Shown here: positions 33,490 to 42,822 of the stretch, piece by piece
Layout of the letters: each line of letters opens with the position of its first letter
How positions within the stretch are numbered: position 1 is the first letter of the stretch
The notes under the pieces: generated by a model
What the model was told of the DNA's origin: nothing
What the model saw: only the letters and a program-made list of their open reading frames with translations
Database searches by the model: none
Translations under genes and position numbers: made by a program
From: Sphingomonadales bacterium
Lineage (GTDB): Bacteria > Pseudomonadota > Alphaproteobacteria > Sphingomonadales > Sphingomonadaceae
Reading direction: 5' to 3'
Assembly (NCBI GenBank): GCA_016704425.1
Contig: JADJAC010000002.1
Location: forward strand, 806,001 to 870,000
DNA: 64,000 bases

Positions 33490-35351
33490 GAAACAATCCT
33501 GTCAATTAGGGTAAGGTCTTGCGGGGAATGTGCCGCCTTTAGCGGGAGTGAAGACGGACATTCAAGACAGCGGACCTGAATGGCAGGCCCGTCGAGCATC
33601 GCCTTCGCGTCGGAAAGTCCGCGCAAGGCAAGCGCCTGCTGCCGCCGGGCCATTTGGGTGAAGATGTCGACATGGCCTGACGGGCTTGTTTCGATATCGT
33701 CTTCGAACAGACTGGCGAGAAAGCTTTTCTCTGGTTTGAGGTAAACCCGAGAGACGGAATCGGGGGAGATTTTCGCCATGCGGGCCGCTTCGGCAACGGC
33801 ATCATCCAGTGAACCGAAGGCATCGACAAGACCAAGCTGGCGCGCAGTCCCGCCGTCCCAGACCCTACCCTGCGCAATCTCCCCGACCTTGTCGAGCGGA
33901 AGCTTGCGCGACGTCGAAACAAGGCGGAGGAAGCGGGCGTAGATATCCTCGACACCGGCTTGCAGGAAAGCATCAGCGGTCGCATTGGTCCCGGCGAAAA
34001 GGTCGGGCTGGCCGGAAAGCGGTGTGGTCTTGATGCCGTCCGCTGTCACGCCATATTTCGCGAGTGTCGCTTCGAACGTCGGAAGGATTCCGAACACGCC
34101 AATCGAACCCGTAATTGTCGAGGGCTCCGCAAACACCTTGTCTGCTGCCCCCGTGATCCAATAGCCGCCCGATGCCGCAACATTGCCCATCGAAGCGACA
34201 ACCGGCAACCCCTTGGCCCTTGCCCCGGCAAGCGCCAGCCGGATCCTTTCCGCCGCAAAGGCCGAGCCCCCGGGCGAATCGATCCGGACGACCAGGGCTT
34301 TCAGGTCCTGCTTGGCCAAGGCACCCATGACGATTTCCGAAATCGTATCGCCGCCTGCTGTGCCAGCAGGGGCTTTGCCATCAACAATATCACCGGCGAC
34401 GGTAACAATGCCGATCTTGTTGCCACCGTGCCGGGCAGGATGCGCCGCCAGATACTCGCTCAGGGCGCTGTAGCGAAAATTGCCAGCCGGGCCGTGGTCA
34501 TTGCCACCGGCTATCGCAGCAACGCGTTTGCCAAAGGCAGCGCGATCCCCAAGTTTGTCGACGAGACCGGCCTTCAGGGCCGCCTGCGTCAGACTCCCAC
34601 CCGCCGCGTCCAAGCCTCCCAGTGGATTGGCGACAAAGGCCGCGATCTGCGCCTTCGGGCGGGCGTTCGCGACATTTTCCTTCCAGTTGCTCCAAAGCGC
34701 GCCTGCAAGCGCTTCATTGGCGGCCTTTGCTTCGGGCGATTGGTCGCTGCGGGTATAGGGTTCCACAAAAGACTTGAACTTGCCCACGCGATAGACGTGA
34801 ACATTCACGCCAAGCCTGTCGATCAACCCTTTGAAGTAGAGGCGCGAACCGCCCGGCCCGGCGAAAGCAGCGGCCCCCATCGGATCGAGCCAGATTTCAC
34901 TGGCGTGCGCGGCAAGAAGGTAGGAATCGTCGAAATATCCGCCGGCATACGCAAGAACCGGCTTGTTCGCGGCCTTGATCCGGTCAAGCGCCCGGGCAAT
35001 TTCTTCAAGCGCAACCTGACCGCCGCCCTGAAAACCCTGCAGGTCAAGCACAACCGTCTTGATATCATCGTCCCGCTCGGCGGCCTTCAGGGCCTGAAGG
35101 ATATCCGAAAGCTGATATTGTCGGCCGACCGGAGATTGGCCGAGTAGCAGCTCGCGCGGATCGATCGTTTCGCTCTGCTCGACGACCGGACCATCCAGGG
35201 CGAGTAGAAGGGCCCCGTCTTCCCCACCTCGCGGATTGGGACTGGCAGACACGACAGCATAGAGCAAAGCAAAGAAGCCAAGCATCGCCATCAGGACGAG
35301 CCCATCCTTGATGCCGACAAGCAGCGCCCAAGCGCCCTTTACGAGTTTCAT
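33477..35351 (-). CDS. sppA: Signal peptide peptidase SppA, 67K type
   Basis: This 624-residue protein has one N-terminal transmembrane segment (about 12-36) and two tandem S49 domains. The catalytic Lys193 lies in KFKSFVEPYT of the N-terminal domain and Ser394 in VAASGGYW of the C-terminal domain, the split Lys/Ser dyad of the long SppA. It digests signal peptides remaining in the inner membrane. The C-terminal about 60 residues (after FEDDIET) are a variable tail rich in polar residues. It reads in an operon with the acetyltransferase. Confidence 0.92.
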   Translation of the reverse strand: MKLVKGAWALLVGIKDGLVLMAMLGFFALLYAVVSASPNPRGGEDGALLLALDGPVVEQSETIDPRELLLGQSPVGRQYQLSDILQALKAAERDDDIKTVVLDLQGFQGGGQVALEEIARALDRIKAANKPVLAYAGGYFDDSYLLAAHASEIWLDPMGAAAFAGPGGSRLYFKGLIDRLGVNVHVYRVGKFKSFVEPYTRSDQSPEAKAANEALAGALWSNWKENVANARPKAQIAAFVANPLGGLDAAGGSLTQAALKAGLVDKLGDRAAFGKRVAAIAGGNDHGPAGNFRYSALSEYLAAHPARHGGNKIGIVTVAGDIVDGKAPAGTAGGDTISEIVMGALAKQDLKALVVRIDSPGGSAFAAERIRLALAGARAKGLPVVASMGNVAASGGYWITGAADKVFAEPSTITGSIGVFGILPTFEATLAKYGVTADGIKTTPLSGQPDLFAGTNATADAFLQAGVEDIYARFLRLVSTSRKLPLDKVGEIAQGRVWDGGTARQLGLVDAFGSLDDAVAEAARMAKISPDSVSRVYLKPEKSFLASLFEDDIETSPSGHVDIFTQMARRQQALALRGLSDAKAMLDGPAIQVRCLECPSSLPLKAAHSPQDLTLIDRIVSWLI

Positions 35352-35427
35352 GAAAACGCCTTTTTACACAATACGGGTCAGGCCCATTCGTTAGGGGAGC
35401 CTTCGCCGACTGTAAACCGAGCGAGAC

Positions 35428-36066
35428 TTACCAGCGGATGAGCCGTGGCACGATCAGTCGGCCAAGCAGCGCACACAGCATGATTGCGCCCGTATACCAT
35501 AGGCCCACGTAAAACACGGAAATGCTCGAGCAGTGCAGACCATAGGCAAAGGCGCCGAAACTGCCGGAAGTGAGGCCAACCAGCCAGCCGATGCGGTTGA
35601 TTGCGGTCGGCGCGCCACTCCGCAACCAGAGTGTCAGCCCCGCTCCGATCAACAATCCGCCGCCGATGCTGACGCCGAAGCACCAGGGGCCATCGACGGA
35701 AAATAGCACATCCATTGGAAAACCGGTGCTGGTCATCGAAAGTGCAATGCTCGTAAGCGGAAAAAGCGATGCCGCAGCCAGCGCCCAGCGCCAACCGGTG
35801 CTGCTTTGACCAACCCCCGGCCGGGCGGATGCGACGACCGCGGCAAGCGATGCAAATCCGAGCAGGAGCAGCATGCCCTCGCGCATCATGACAACCGGAT
35901 GCGGATCACCCGCCACGAAATCAGGGCGAAGACCAAGCGTCGCTGCAACGACCGCAACAACAACGGCGGCGGCAACGAGCGCAATCAGCACCCCGCCACG
36001 CGGAGAGACCGGACGAACCGGCTGAAGGTCAGCGACCAGCGTTTCGATATCAATCGTCATCGTCAT
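35428..36066 (-). CDS. nrsF: NrsF-family (DUF1109) anti-sigma membrane protein
   Basis: This 212-residue protein has an N-terminal cytoplasmic stretch of about 22 residues and six hydrophobic segments. Two conserved-looking cysteines lie in GPWCFGVS (about 127) and GLHCSS (about 178), as in the Caulobacter NrsF group that holds its ECF sigma until oxidative or metal stress. The start overlaps the sigma-factor stop by 4 nt, so the pair is coupled. It is predicted to tether and inhibit the sigma factor at the inner membrane. The stress signal is inferred from family knowledge. Confidence 0.87.
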   Translation of the reverse strand: MTMTIDIETLVADLQPVRPVSPRGGVLIALVAAAVVVAVVAATLGLRPDFVAGDPHPVVMMREGMLLLLGFASLAAVVASARPGVGQSSTGWRWALAAASLFPLTSIALSMTSTGFPMDVLFSVDGPWCFGVSIGGGLLIGAGLTLWLRSGAPTAINRIGWLVGLTSGSFGAFAYGLHCSSISVFYVGLWYTGAIMLCALLGRLIVPRLIRW

Positions 36067-36587
36067 TCGCTCTCAATCAGCGCTGCGAGCTTTTTGAGCC
36101 CGCGATGGATATTGACCTTCACCAAAGGTTCTGACTGGCCGCTGCGCAGCGCCGCCTCGGTGATCGAATGGCCGTCGATCTTGACCAGCCGGATAACATG
36201 GGCCTGCCGCTCGGGAAGGAAGCCCAGCAACCGGTCAAGGCTGATGCGTGCTGCAATTGATTCCTCTTCATCCGCCCCCACCACGTCTTCATGCAATTCA
36301 TCTTCCTGCTGGCGATAGGTCCGGCGCAGCTGGTCCACCCACCGGTAGCGCGCGATCGCGGCAAGCCAGGGCAGGAACGGCCGGGACGGATCGTAGCTGG
36401 CACGCTTGCTATGCAACGACGCAAGAGTTTCCTGCACCAGATCATCGACCTGCGCTGGCACGATCCGGCCGGAAAAATACCGCAGGAGCCATCGCTGGCA
36501 CGCGACAAGCACCGTGCGATACGCCACAGCATCGCCCTGCTGCGCAAGCGCCATCAGGCGCTGGAGGCTGGCATCGTCTGCTTTCAT
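36063..36587 (-). CDS. ECF RNA polymerase sigma factor (SigF-like)
   Basis: This 174-residue protein is read from ATG 36587 (MKADDASLQRLMAL). The longer frame to 36674 would extend through a candidate ECF promoter and is rejected. Sigma-2 region: QVDDLVQETLASLHSKRASYDP with FLPWLAAIARYRWVDQLRR. Sigma-4 region: LDRLLGFLPERQAHVIRLVKIDGHSITEAALRSGQSEPLVKVNIHRGLKKL. It is a group partnered by DUF1109 proteins (ECF16/SigF-type). Coupled to nrsF by a 4-nt overlap. Confidence 0.9.
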   Translation of the reverse strand: MKADDASLQRLMALAQQGDAVAYRTVLVACQRWLLRYFSGRIVPAQVDDLVQETLASLHSKRASYDPSRPFLPWLAAIARYRWVDQLRRTYRQQEDELHEDVVGADEEESIAARISLDRLLGFLPERQAHVIRLVKIDGHSITEAALRSGQSEPLVKVNIHRGLKKLAALIESE

Positions 36588-36612
36588 GACCACTTCATTC
36601 GCATCCCTGTCC

Positions 36613-36637
36613 TTCGCTGAAAAGCGCGAAAGGTTAC
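36613..36637 (-). promoter_or_regulatory. Candidate autoregulated ECF promoter
   Basis: On the minus strand GTAACC (36637-36632) is followed after 15 nt by CGAA (36616-36613), about 25 nt before the sigma ATG at 36587. GTAACC is the -35 element reported for SigF-type ECF promoters. The location supports autoregulation and the shorter sigma start. Confidence 0.55.
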
Positions 36638-36701
36638 ACAGCCTGGCCGCCGCGTTTTTGGGGATGACAGGCAAAGACCAAATTCGCTACTCTGGTCGGC
36701 T

Positions 36702-38093
36702 ATGTTGGAAAAGCCAGCCCTGCCCTCCGTTGGCGGAAATCTGTGGCGCGACGAGTTTCGCGCCACGCTGGCGCTTGCCTGGCCGCTGATCCTCTCCAAC
36801 CTGACCATGGCGCTCATTCAGGCCACCGATGTCGTGCTTATGGGCTGGCTCGGGCCCCATGAACTTGCCGCTTCAGCGCTGGGGCTGAACCTTTGCATGT
36901 CGATGACCATTTTCTGCATGGGCCTTGTGATCGCTGCGGCGCCGATGATGGCGGCCGACCTTGGCCGCCGCTTCAATGCCGTGCGGGAAGTGCGCCGCTG
37001 GTTCCGCCAGTCCGTCTGGGTTGCCTGCGTGGCGGTCATTCCCGCCTGGGCCGTGCTCTGGAACACCGACGCCGTGCTAATCGCATTGGGGCAGGACGCC
37101 GCACTCGCCGAAACGGCCGGCACCTTCATGAACGGCTATATGTGGAGCATGCTGCCGTTCCTGATCTTTCAATCGCTGCGCGGCTTTGTCTCGGCGCTCG
37201 AGCGGCCGGGCTGGATTTTCGCTATCAGCGTCGGCGGCGTGGCGCTGAATGCGTTGCTTGGCTGGGCCTTGATTTTCGGCCATTTCGGGCTGCCAGCACT
37301 TGGCATTCTTGGTGGCGGCGTGACGACCACGATTGTCTGGTGGATCATGGCGATCGGACTGGGACTTGTCGCCGTTCGTCACAAGGCGTTCCGCCGCTTC
37401 CATATCTTCGGCCATTTCTGGCGCAGCGATTGGCCGCGTTTCGGCAGGATCACGCGCCTCGGGCTGCCGATCGCACTGACACTCTGGTCAGAAGGTGCGG
37501 TGTTCGCTGCCGCTGTCGGACTTATGGGCTTGATCAGCGAAGCGTCAGTGGCGGCACACGCCGTTGCGCTCCAGCTTGCGGCGTTGAGCTTCATGGTCCC
37601 GCTTGGCCTCGGACAAGCAGCCACAGTGCGAGTCGGGCTTGGCTATGGACGGAAGGATCCCGAAGCACTGCGCCGTGCTGGCTGGACGGCCTTCATGCTC
37701 GGCACCGGCTTCATGACATGTATGGCGATCCTGATGTGGACCTTTCCGCATCAGCTCATCGAGCTGTTCCTTGCCCCAACGGCGGCCAACGCGCCGGTGA
37801 TCGATCTTGCGGTCTCCTTTCTTGCTGTTGCGGCCGCCTTCCAGATCTTCGACGGAGCGCAGGTTGTCGGCGCCGGCATGCTGCGCGGCCTGCAAGACAC
37901 GCGCTGGCCAATGATATTCGCGATCTTGGGCTATTGGGTGGTTGGCATCGGGGCAGGCTCTTTCTTTGCGTTTCGGTTGGAATGGCACGGGGTCGGGGTC
38001 TGGGTCGGGCTTGCGGGCGGCCTGGCAGCCGTCAGTCTGCTCATGCTCTGGCGGTGGAGTTGGCGCAAACGGCTGGGACTTCTGCCGGTCTGA
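36702..38093 (+). CDS. MATE-family multidrug exporter (NorM-like)
   Basis: This 463-residue polytopic protein has about 12 hydrophobic segments in two halves. Family features include LALAWPLILSNLTMALIQATDVVLMGWLG at the first helices, MLPFLIFQSLRGFVSALERPG near the middle, and PLGLGQAATVRVGLGYGRKDPEA in the second half. MATE proteins export cationic drugs or metabolites in exchange for Na+ or H+. It is transcribed divergently from the sigma/anti-sigma pair with 115 bp between starts. Confidence 0.9.
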   Translation: MLEKPALPSVGGNLWRDEFRATLALAWPLILSNLTMALIQATDVVLMGWLGPHELAASALGLNLCMSMTIFCMGLVIAAAPMMAADLGRRFNAVREVRRWFRQSVWVACVAVIPAWAVLWNTDAVLIALGQDAALAETAGTFMNGYMWSMLPFLIFQSLRGFVSALERPGWIFAISVGGVALNALLGWALIFGHFGLPALGILGGGVTTTIVWWIMAIGLGLVAVRHKAFRRFHIFGHFWRSDWPRFGRITRLGLPIALTLWSEGAVFAAAVGLMGLISEASVAAHAVALQLAALSFMVPLGLGQAATVRVGLGYGRKDPEALRRAGWTAFMLGTGFMTCMAILMWTFPHQLIELFLAPTAANAPVIDLAVSFLAVAAAFQIFDGAQVVGAGMLRGLQDTRWPMIFAILGYWVVGIGAGSFFAFRLEWHGVGVWVGLAGGLAAVSLLMLWRWSWRKRLGLLPV

Positions 38094-38123
38094 ACTTGAA
38101 GCAAAAAGAATGTGCCGAAGCGC

Positions 38124-38151
38124 TTGACGCGGCGATTTCCGATACCCATAT
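38124..38151 (+). promoter_or_regulatory. Sigma-70-like promoter of groES-groEL
   Basis: TTGACG at 38124-38129 and CCATAT at 38146-38151 are separated by 16 nt, just upstream of the CIRCE element. The start of transcription would fall at the left edge of CIRCE, a usual arrangement for HrcA repression. Confidence 0.6.
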
Positions 38152-38159
38152 GCCCCCTG

Positions 38160-38186
38160 TTGGCACTCACTGTGTGTGAGTGCTAA
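38160..38186 (+). promoter_or_regulatory. CIRCE element (HrcA operator)
   Basis: TTGGCACTC, nine bases, GAGTGCTAA. It matches the CIRCE consensus at all but one position of the 9-bp arms (G for A at position 3). It lies between the promoter and the groES start, so the chaperonin operon should be repressed by HrcA and induced by heat. Confidence 0.93.
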
Positions 38187-38214
38187 TTCGCTTTTTCAAG
38201 AAGAGGGAATAAAC

Positions 38215-38502
38215 ATGTCATTTCGTCCGCTGCACGATCGTGTGCTCGTTCGCCGCATTGAAGCCAATGAAAAAACGGCTGGCGGCATCATCATCCCAGA
38301 CACTGCCAAGGAAAAGCCACAGGAAGGCGAAATCGTCTCTGCTGGTTCGGGCGCCAAGGCCGAAGACGGCAAGGTGACGCCGCTGGACGTGAAGGCCGGC
38401 GACAAGATCCTGTTCGGCAAATGGTCCGGCACGGAAGTGAAGATCAATGGCGAAGACCTGTTGATCATGAAGGAATCGGACATTCTCGGAATCATCGGTT
38501 GA
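38215..38502 (+). CDS. groES: Co-chaperonin GroES
   Basis: This is a 95-residue GroES with FRPLHDRVLVRRIE at the start, the mobile loop EKTAGGIIIPD, and FGKWSGTEVKINGEDLLIMKESDILGI. It caps GroEL and controls folding-cage release. ATG 38215 (MSFRPLHD) is chosen; an in-frame start at 38176 lies inside CIRCE. AAGAGG lies about 8 nt upstream. Confidence 0.97.
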   Translation: MSFRPLHDRVLVRRIEANEKTAGGIIIPDTAKEKPQEGEIVSAGSGAKAEDGKVTPLDVKAGDKILFGKWSGTEVKINGEDLLIMKESDILGIIG

Positions 38503-38507
38503 GTGGA

Positions 38508-38598
38508 CGTCGCCCCTGCGCAGGCCGGGGCAGCTTTGGGAGCACGCTCCCTGCCCGATGACGATCAATTCCAGACAGGCCCTGCCTTCGCAGGGGTG
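38508..38598. repeat. Palindromic repeat between groES and groEL
   Basis: An arm GTCGCCCCTGCGCAGG at about 38509 and a related inverted arm CCTGCCTTCGCAGGGGTGA at 38580-38598 enclose a spacer with a second hairpin (GGGAGC..GCTCCC). This is the same CGTCGCCCCTGCGCAGG family found at 61352-61434 and in part at 40336-40354. It may moderate groES/groEL mRNA stability. Confidence 0.65.
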
Positions 38599-38622
38599 AA
38601 GAGTTAGAAAAGGAACACTCAA

Positions 38623-40269
<1,647 letters not shown>

Positions 40270-40294
40270 TCCAGCCGAACCTGCACGAAAAAGA

Positions 40295-40326
40295 AGGGCC
40301 GGAAGGAAACTTCCGGCCCTTTATGT
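40295..40326 (+). terminator. Rho-independent terminator after groEL
   Basis: An 11-bp perfect stem AGGGCCGGAAG/CTTCCGGCCCT with a GAAA tetraloop is followed by TTTATG. It starts 25 nt after the groEL stop. Confidence 0.9.
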
Positions 40327-40375
40327 TTGGGCTCGTCGCCCCCGCGCAGGGGCGGCAACGATCACAGCCACGCCA

Positions 40376-40411
40376 GAATAGAAAAGGCCGCACCCCAGAA
40401 GGGATGCGGCC
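40376..40411 (-). terminator. Rho-independent terminator for the lipoprotein gene
   Basis: On the minus strand, stem GGCCGCA/TGCGGCC with a 12-nt loop is followed by TTTTCTATT. It lies 38 nt past the lipoprotein stop. Confidence 0.8.
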
Positions 40412-40448
40412 ATTCCATAACCGGTTTCGCCGAAAAGGCTAAACGGGC

Positions 40449-40715
40449 TTACTTCGTCGCAGCGTCCGCAGCGGTCGCAGCAGCGTCAGCAGCGGCGTCA
40501 ACAGCGTTGCCAGCAGCGTCGGTTGCGTTGGCGGCAGCGTCGGTTGCGTTGGCGGCAGCGTCGGTTGCTGCATCAGCAGCATTTTCGGCACCTTCAACAG
40601 CTTCCGCAGCCATCGTGTCAGCAGCGTTGGCAGCAGCGTCGTCAGCCTTCTTGCTGCAAGCAGCCAGGCTCATCGAAGCGGCGAGTACAAGTGACAAAGC
40701 AATAGTCTTTTTCAT
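40449..40715 (-). CDS. Small alanine-rich repeat lipoprotein
   Basis: This 88-residue protein has a signal peptide and lipobox SLAAC with the lipid-bearing Cys20. It is followed by a tail of Ala/Asp repeats: ATDAAAN-type heptads from about residue 48 to 75. The periodicity suggests a long amphipathic helix or coiled coil anchored in the membrane. A GGGAGGG ribosome site precedes the ATG, and it has its own terminator. No specific family is known to me, though small Ala-rich lipoproteins of the Lpp/entericidin kind are common. Confidence 0.8.
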   Translation of the reverse strand: MKKTIALSLVLAASMSLAACSKKADDAAANAADTMAAEAVEGAENAADAATDAAANATDAAANATDAAGNAVDAAADAAATAADAATK

Positions 40716-40904
40716 GGGTAAATCCCTCCCGTTAGGTCAACAAAGCGGCGGTCAGCGCGAAAGGCTATCACGCCCCCTCGGACCGGCGGGACCTGTGACT
40801 AGCGATTCATTCATTTCTTGGCAATCAAGATTCTTCACGGAATCGCATGAATCTGCCGCAAGGCGTGTCTGGTCGCAAAAGCGCCAAGAAGACGTGTATA
40901 TTGA

Positions 40905-40926
40905 CATATAAAGAATTCTTTATATG
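40905..40926. promoter_or_regulatory. Perfect 22-bp palindrome, putative SahR/methionine operator
   Basis: CATATAAAGAA followed directly by TTCTTTATATG is a perfect inverted repeat. It ends 9 bp before the ArsR-methyltransferase start and heads the metF-metH operon. It agrees with the alphaproteobacterial SahR (SAH-responsive) operator as I recall it. Its overlap with the ribosome-binding region implies repression of the whole operon. Confidence 0.75.
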
Positions 40927-40934
40927 TATGACGA

Positions 40935-41897
40935 ATGCCAGTCGCACTCGACATTTTCCGCGCCCTTGCCGACCCGACCCGGCTGCGAATCATCGCGCTT
41001 TTGCGCAGGCTGGAGCTTTCCGTCGGGGAAATTGCCCAAGTTCTCGGGCAAAGCCAGCCTCGCGTTTCGCGTCATGTGAAGATTTTGTGCGATGCCGGGC
41101 TCGCCGTCCGCCGCAAGGAAGGAAGCTGGGCTTTCCTTGCCCCAGGGGCGCCGCAACGTGTCGATCCGCTCTTTCGCGCACTCGACAGCTGGCAAGGGGA
41201 AGAGAGCGAGAATCACTGGATTGTGGCCGACACGGCCCGGCTTGCGGCTGTACATGCGGATCGCGCGGCGGCGGCAGAACGTTATTTTGCGGCGCATGCG
41301 GCGCAATGGGATGCGATCCGCTCGCTCCATGTTGCGGAAAGCGAAGTCGAAGCTGCCATGGCGACAGCGTTGGCAGAAGCGCCGATTGGTCGCCTCGTTG
41401 ACGTCGGGACCGGTACCGGTCGAATGATCGAACTGTTCGGCAGCGCGGCAAAGAAGGCTGTCGGAATTGATCGCAGCCCCGAAATGCTGCGGCTCGCGCG
41501 CGCAAAGCTGGGCGCACTTGACCTCACTGCCTGGGAATTGCGCCAGGGCGATATCGCTGCCCTTCCCGTCCCGGATGGCCAGGCAGACACTGTCATTCTG
41601 CATCAGGTTCTCCATTTCATCCCGGATCCTGAAAGCGCGATCGGCGAACTGGCGAGAATCCTTTCTCCCAATGGCCGCCTTCTGATTGTCGACTTTGCCC
41701 CCCATGATCGCGAAGAATTGCGTGATCGGGATGCCCACGCCCGGCTCGGCTTTTCGGACGATCAGATCGCCGGCTGGTTTGCGACCGCCGGGCTTGAATG
41801 CGACCTGATCGAAAACCTGCAGGGCGGCACGCTGACAGTGAAGCTCTGGCGCGCGCGCAAACGCCGGGAATCGCACCTCAAGGTCATTGCCGCATGA
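40935..41897 (+). CDS. sahR: ArsR-family regulator fused to SAM-methyltransferase domain (SahR-like)
   Basis: This 320-residue fusion has a winged-helix ArsR domain at 1-75 (LADPTRLRIIALL, VGEIAQVLGQSQPRVSRHVKILCDAGL) and a class I SAM-methyltransferase domain from about 125 (LVDVGTGTGRMIELFG, AVGIDRSPEMLRLAR, ILHQVLHFIPDPESAI). In proteobacteria this architecture next to metF/metH is SahR, a regulator of the methionine cycle that senses S-adenosylhomocysteine through the methyltransferase-like domain. A perfect palindrome lies just upstream, suggesting autoregulation. Its stop overlaps metF by 4 nt. Confidence 0.82.
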   Translation: MPVALDIFRALADPTRLRIIALLRRLELSVGEIAQVLGQSQPRVSRHVKILCDAGLAVRRKEGSWAFLAPGAPQRVDPLFRALDSWQGEESENHWIVADTARLAAVHADRAAAAERYFAAHAAQWDAIRSLHVAESEVEAAMATALAEAPIGRLVDVGTGTGRMIELFGSAAKKAVGIDRSPEMLRLARAKLGALDLTAWELRQGDIAALPVPDGQADTVILHQVLHFIPDPESAIGELARILSPNGRLLIVDFAPHDREELRDRDAHARLGFSDDQIAGWFATAGLECDLIENLQGGTLTVKLWRARKRRESHLKVIAA

Positions 41898-42822
41898 GCC
41901 GCGTGTCCAGCCACAGCGGGCCTTCGCGTGAGGCTTTTGCGCCGTCGCTATTTGCCGAACTGGCGGACGATGCTCGGGTGAGCTTTGAATTTTTTCCGCC
42001 GAAAACGGAGAAGATGGAGCAAGCGCTTTGGGAGACAATGAAGACGCTGGAGCCGCTGGGGCCGAGTTTTGTGTCAGTCACCTATGGAGCAGGCGGATCC
42101 ACCCGGGAACGCACCCACGCGACGGTAGCCCGCATCGTCCGAGAGACGCGCGCCCCCGCAGCAGCGCACCTGACCTGTGTTGATGCACACGAACCGAGAT
42201 CGATGAGGTCGCACGGGCCTATTGGGATGCCGGCGTCCGCCATATCGTGGCGCTGCGCGGCGATCCGCCTGTTCAGGGTGCCAGGTTCGAGCCGCATCCG
42301 CAGGGCTATGCCGGTGCAGCCGAGCTGGTTGCCGGCCTAAAGGCAATCGCGCCGTTCGAGATTTCGGTTGCCTGTTATCCGGAGACGCATCCTGACGCAC
42401 AAAGCGCTGATGCCGATCTCGACAATCTGAAACGCAAGCTCGACGCGGGTGCCAGTCGCGCCATCACGCAATTCTTTTTCGAACCGGAAACCTTCTTCCG
42501 CTTCCAGGACAAGGCCGCAGCCGCAGGGATCGACGCGGAATTGACCCCGGGCATCATGCCGGTCACCAATTTCGCAGCCATCCAGCGCATGTCGGCGATG
42601 TGCGGCACACATGTGCCGCTCTGGCTGGCGCGGCTGTTCGAAGGGCTGGACGAACTTCCTGCTGCCCGCCAGCTTGTCGCAGCGACGGTTTCCGCCGAAC
42701 TCTGCCGCAGGCTCTATGCAGGCGGCGTCCGGCATTTCCATTTCTACACGTTGAACCGGGCGGAACTCAGCTACGCCATTTGCCATCTGCTGGGTTTGCG
42801 ACCGGAGGAGAACGCCCGATGA
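41894..42822 (+). pseudogene. metF: Methylenetetrahydrofolate reductase, frameshifted
   Basis: The first frame gives VSFEFFPPKTEKME, FVSVTYGAGGSTRERTH and AAHLTCVDA, the N-terminal barrel strands of MetF. Near 42187 a one-base deletion (GATGCACACG where GATGCAACACG would keep frame) diverts it to a stop at 42340. The shifted frame carries EIDEVARAYWDAGVRHIVALRGDPP, CYPETHPDA, AITQFFFEPETFFRF and HFYTLNRAELSYAIC to 42822. Repaired, the protein is about 309 residues. It supplies 5-methyl-THF to MetH encoded next door. A defect should cause methionine auxotrophy, so a sequence error is plausible. Confidence 0.85.

Noticed and set aside
36588..36674. N-terminal extension of the ECF sigma factor
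   Set aside because: Those codons cover the candidate GTAACC/CGAA promoter and show no sigma-2 similarity.
36893..38179. 428-residue frame overlapping the MATE gene in another frame
   Set aside because: The MATE frame has transmembrane periodicity and family motifs; the alternative is Arg/Cys-rich, typical of a shadow.
40935..41897. ArsR-methyltransferase fusion as an arsenic-resistance regulator
   Set aside because: No ars genes or metal-binding cysteine motif; the context is the methionine cycle with a matching palindromic operator.
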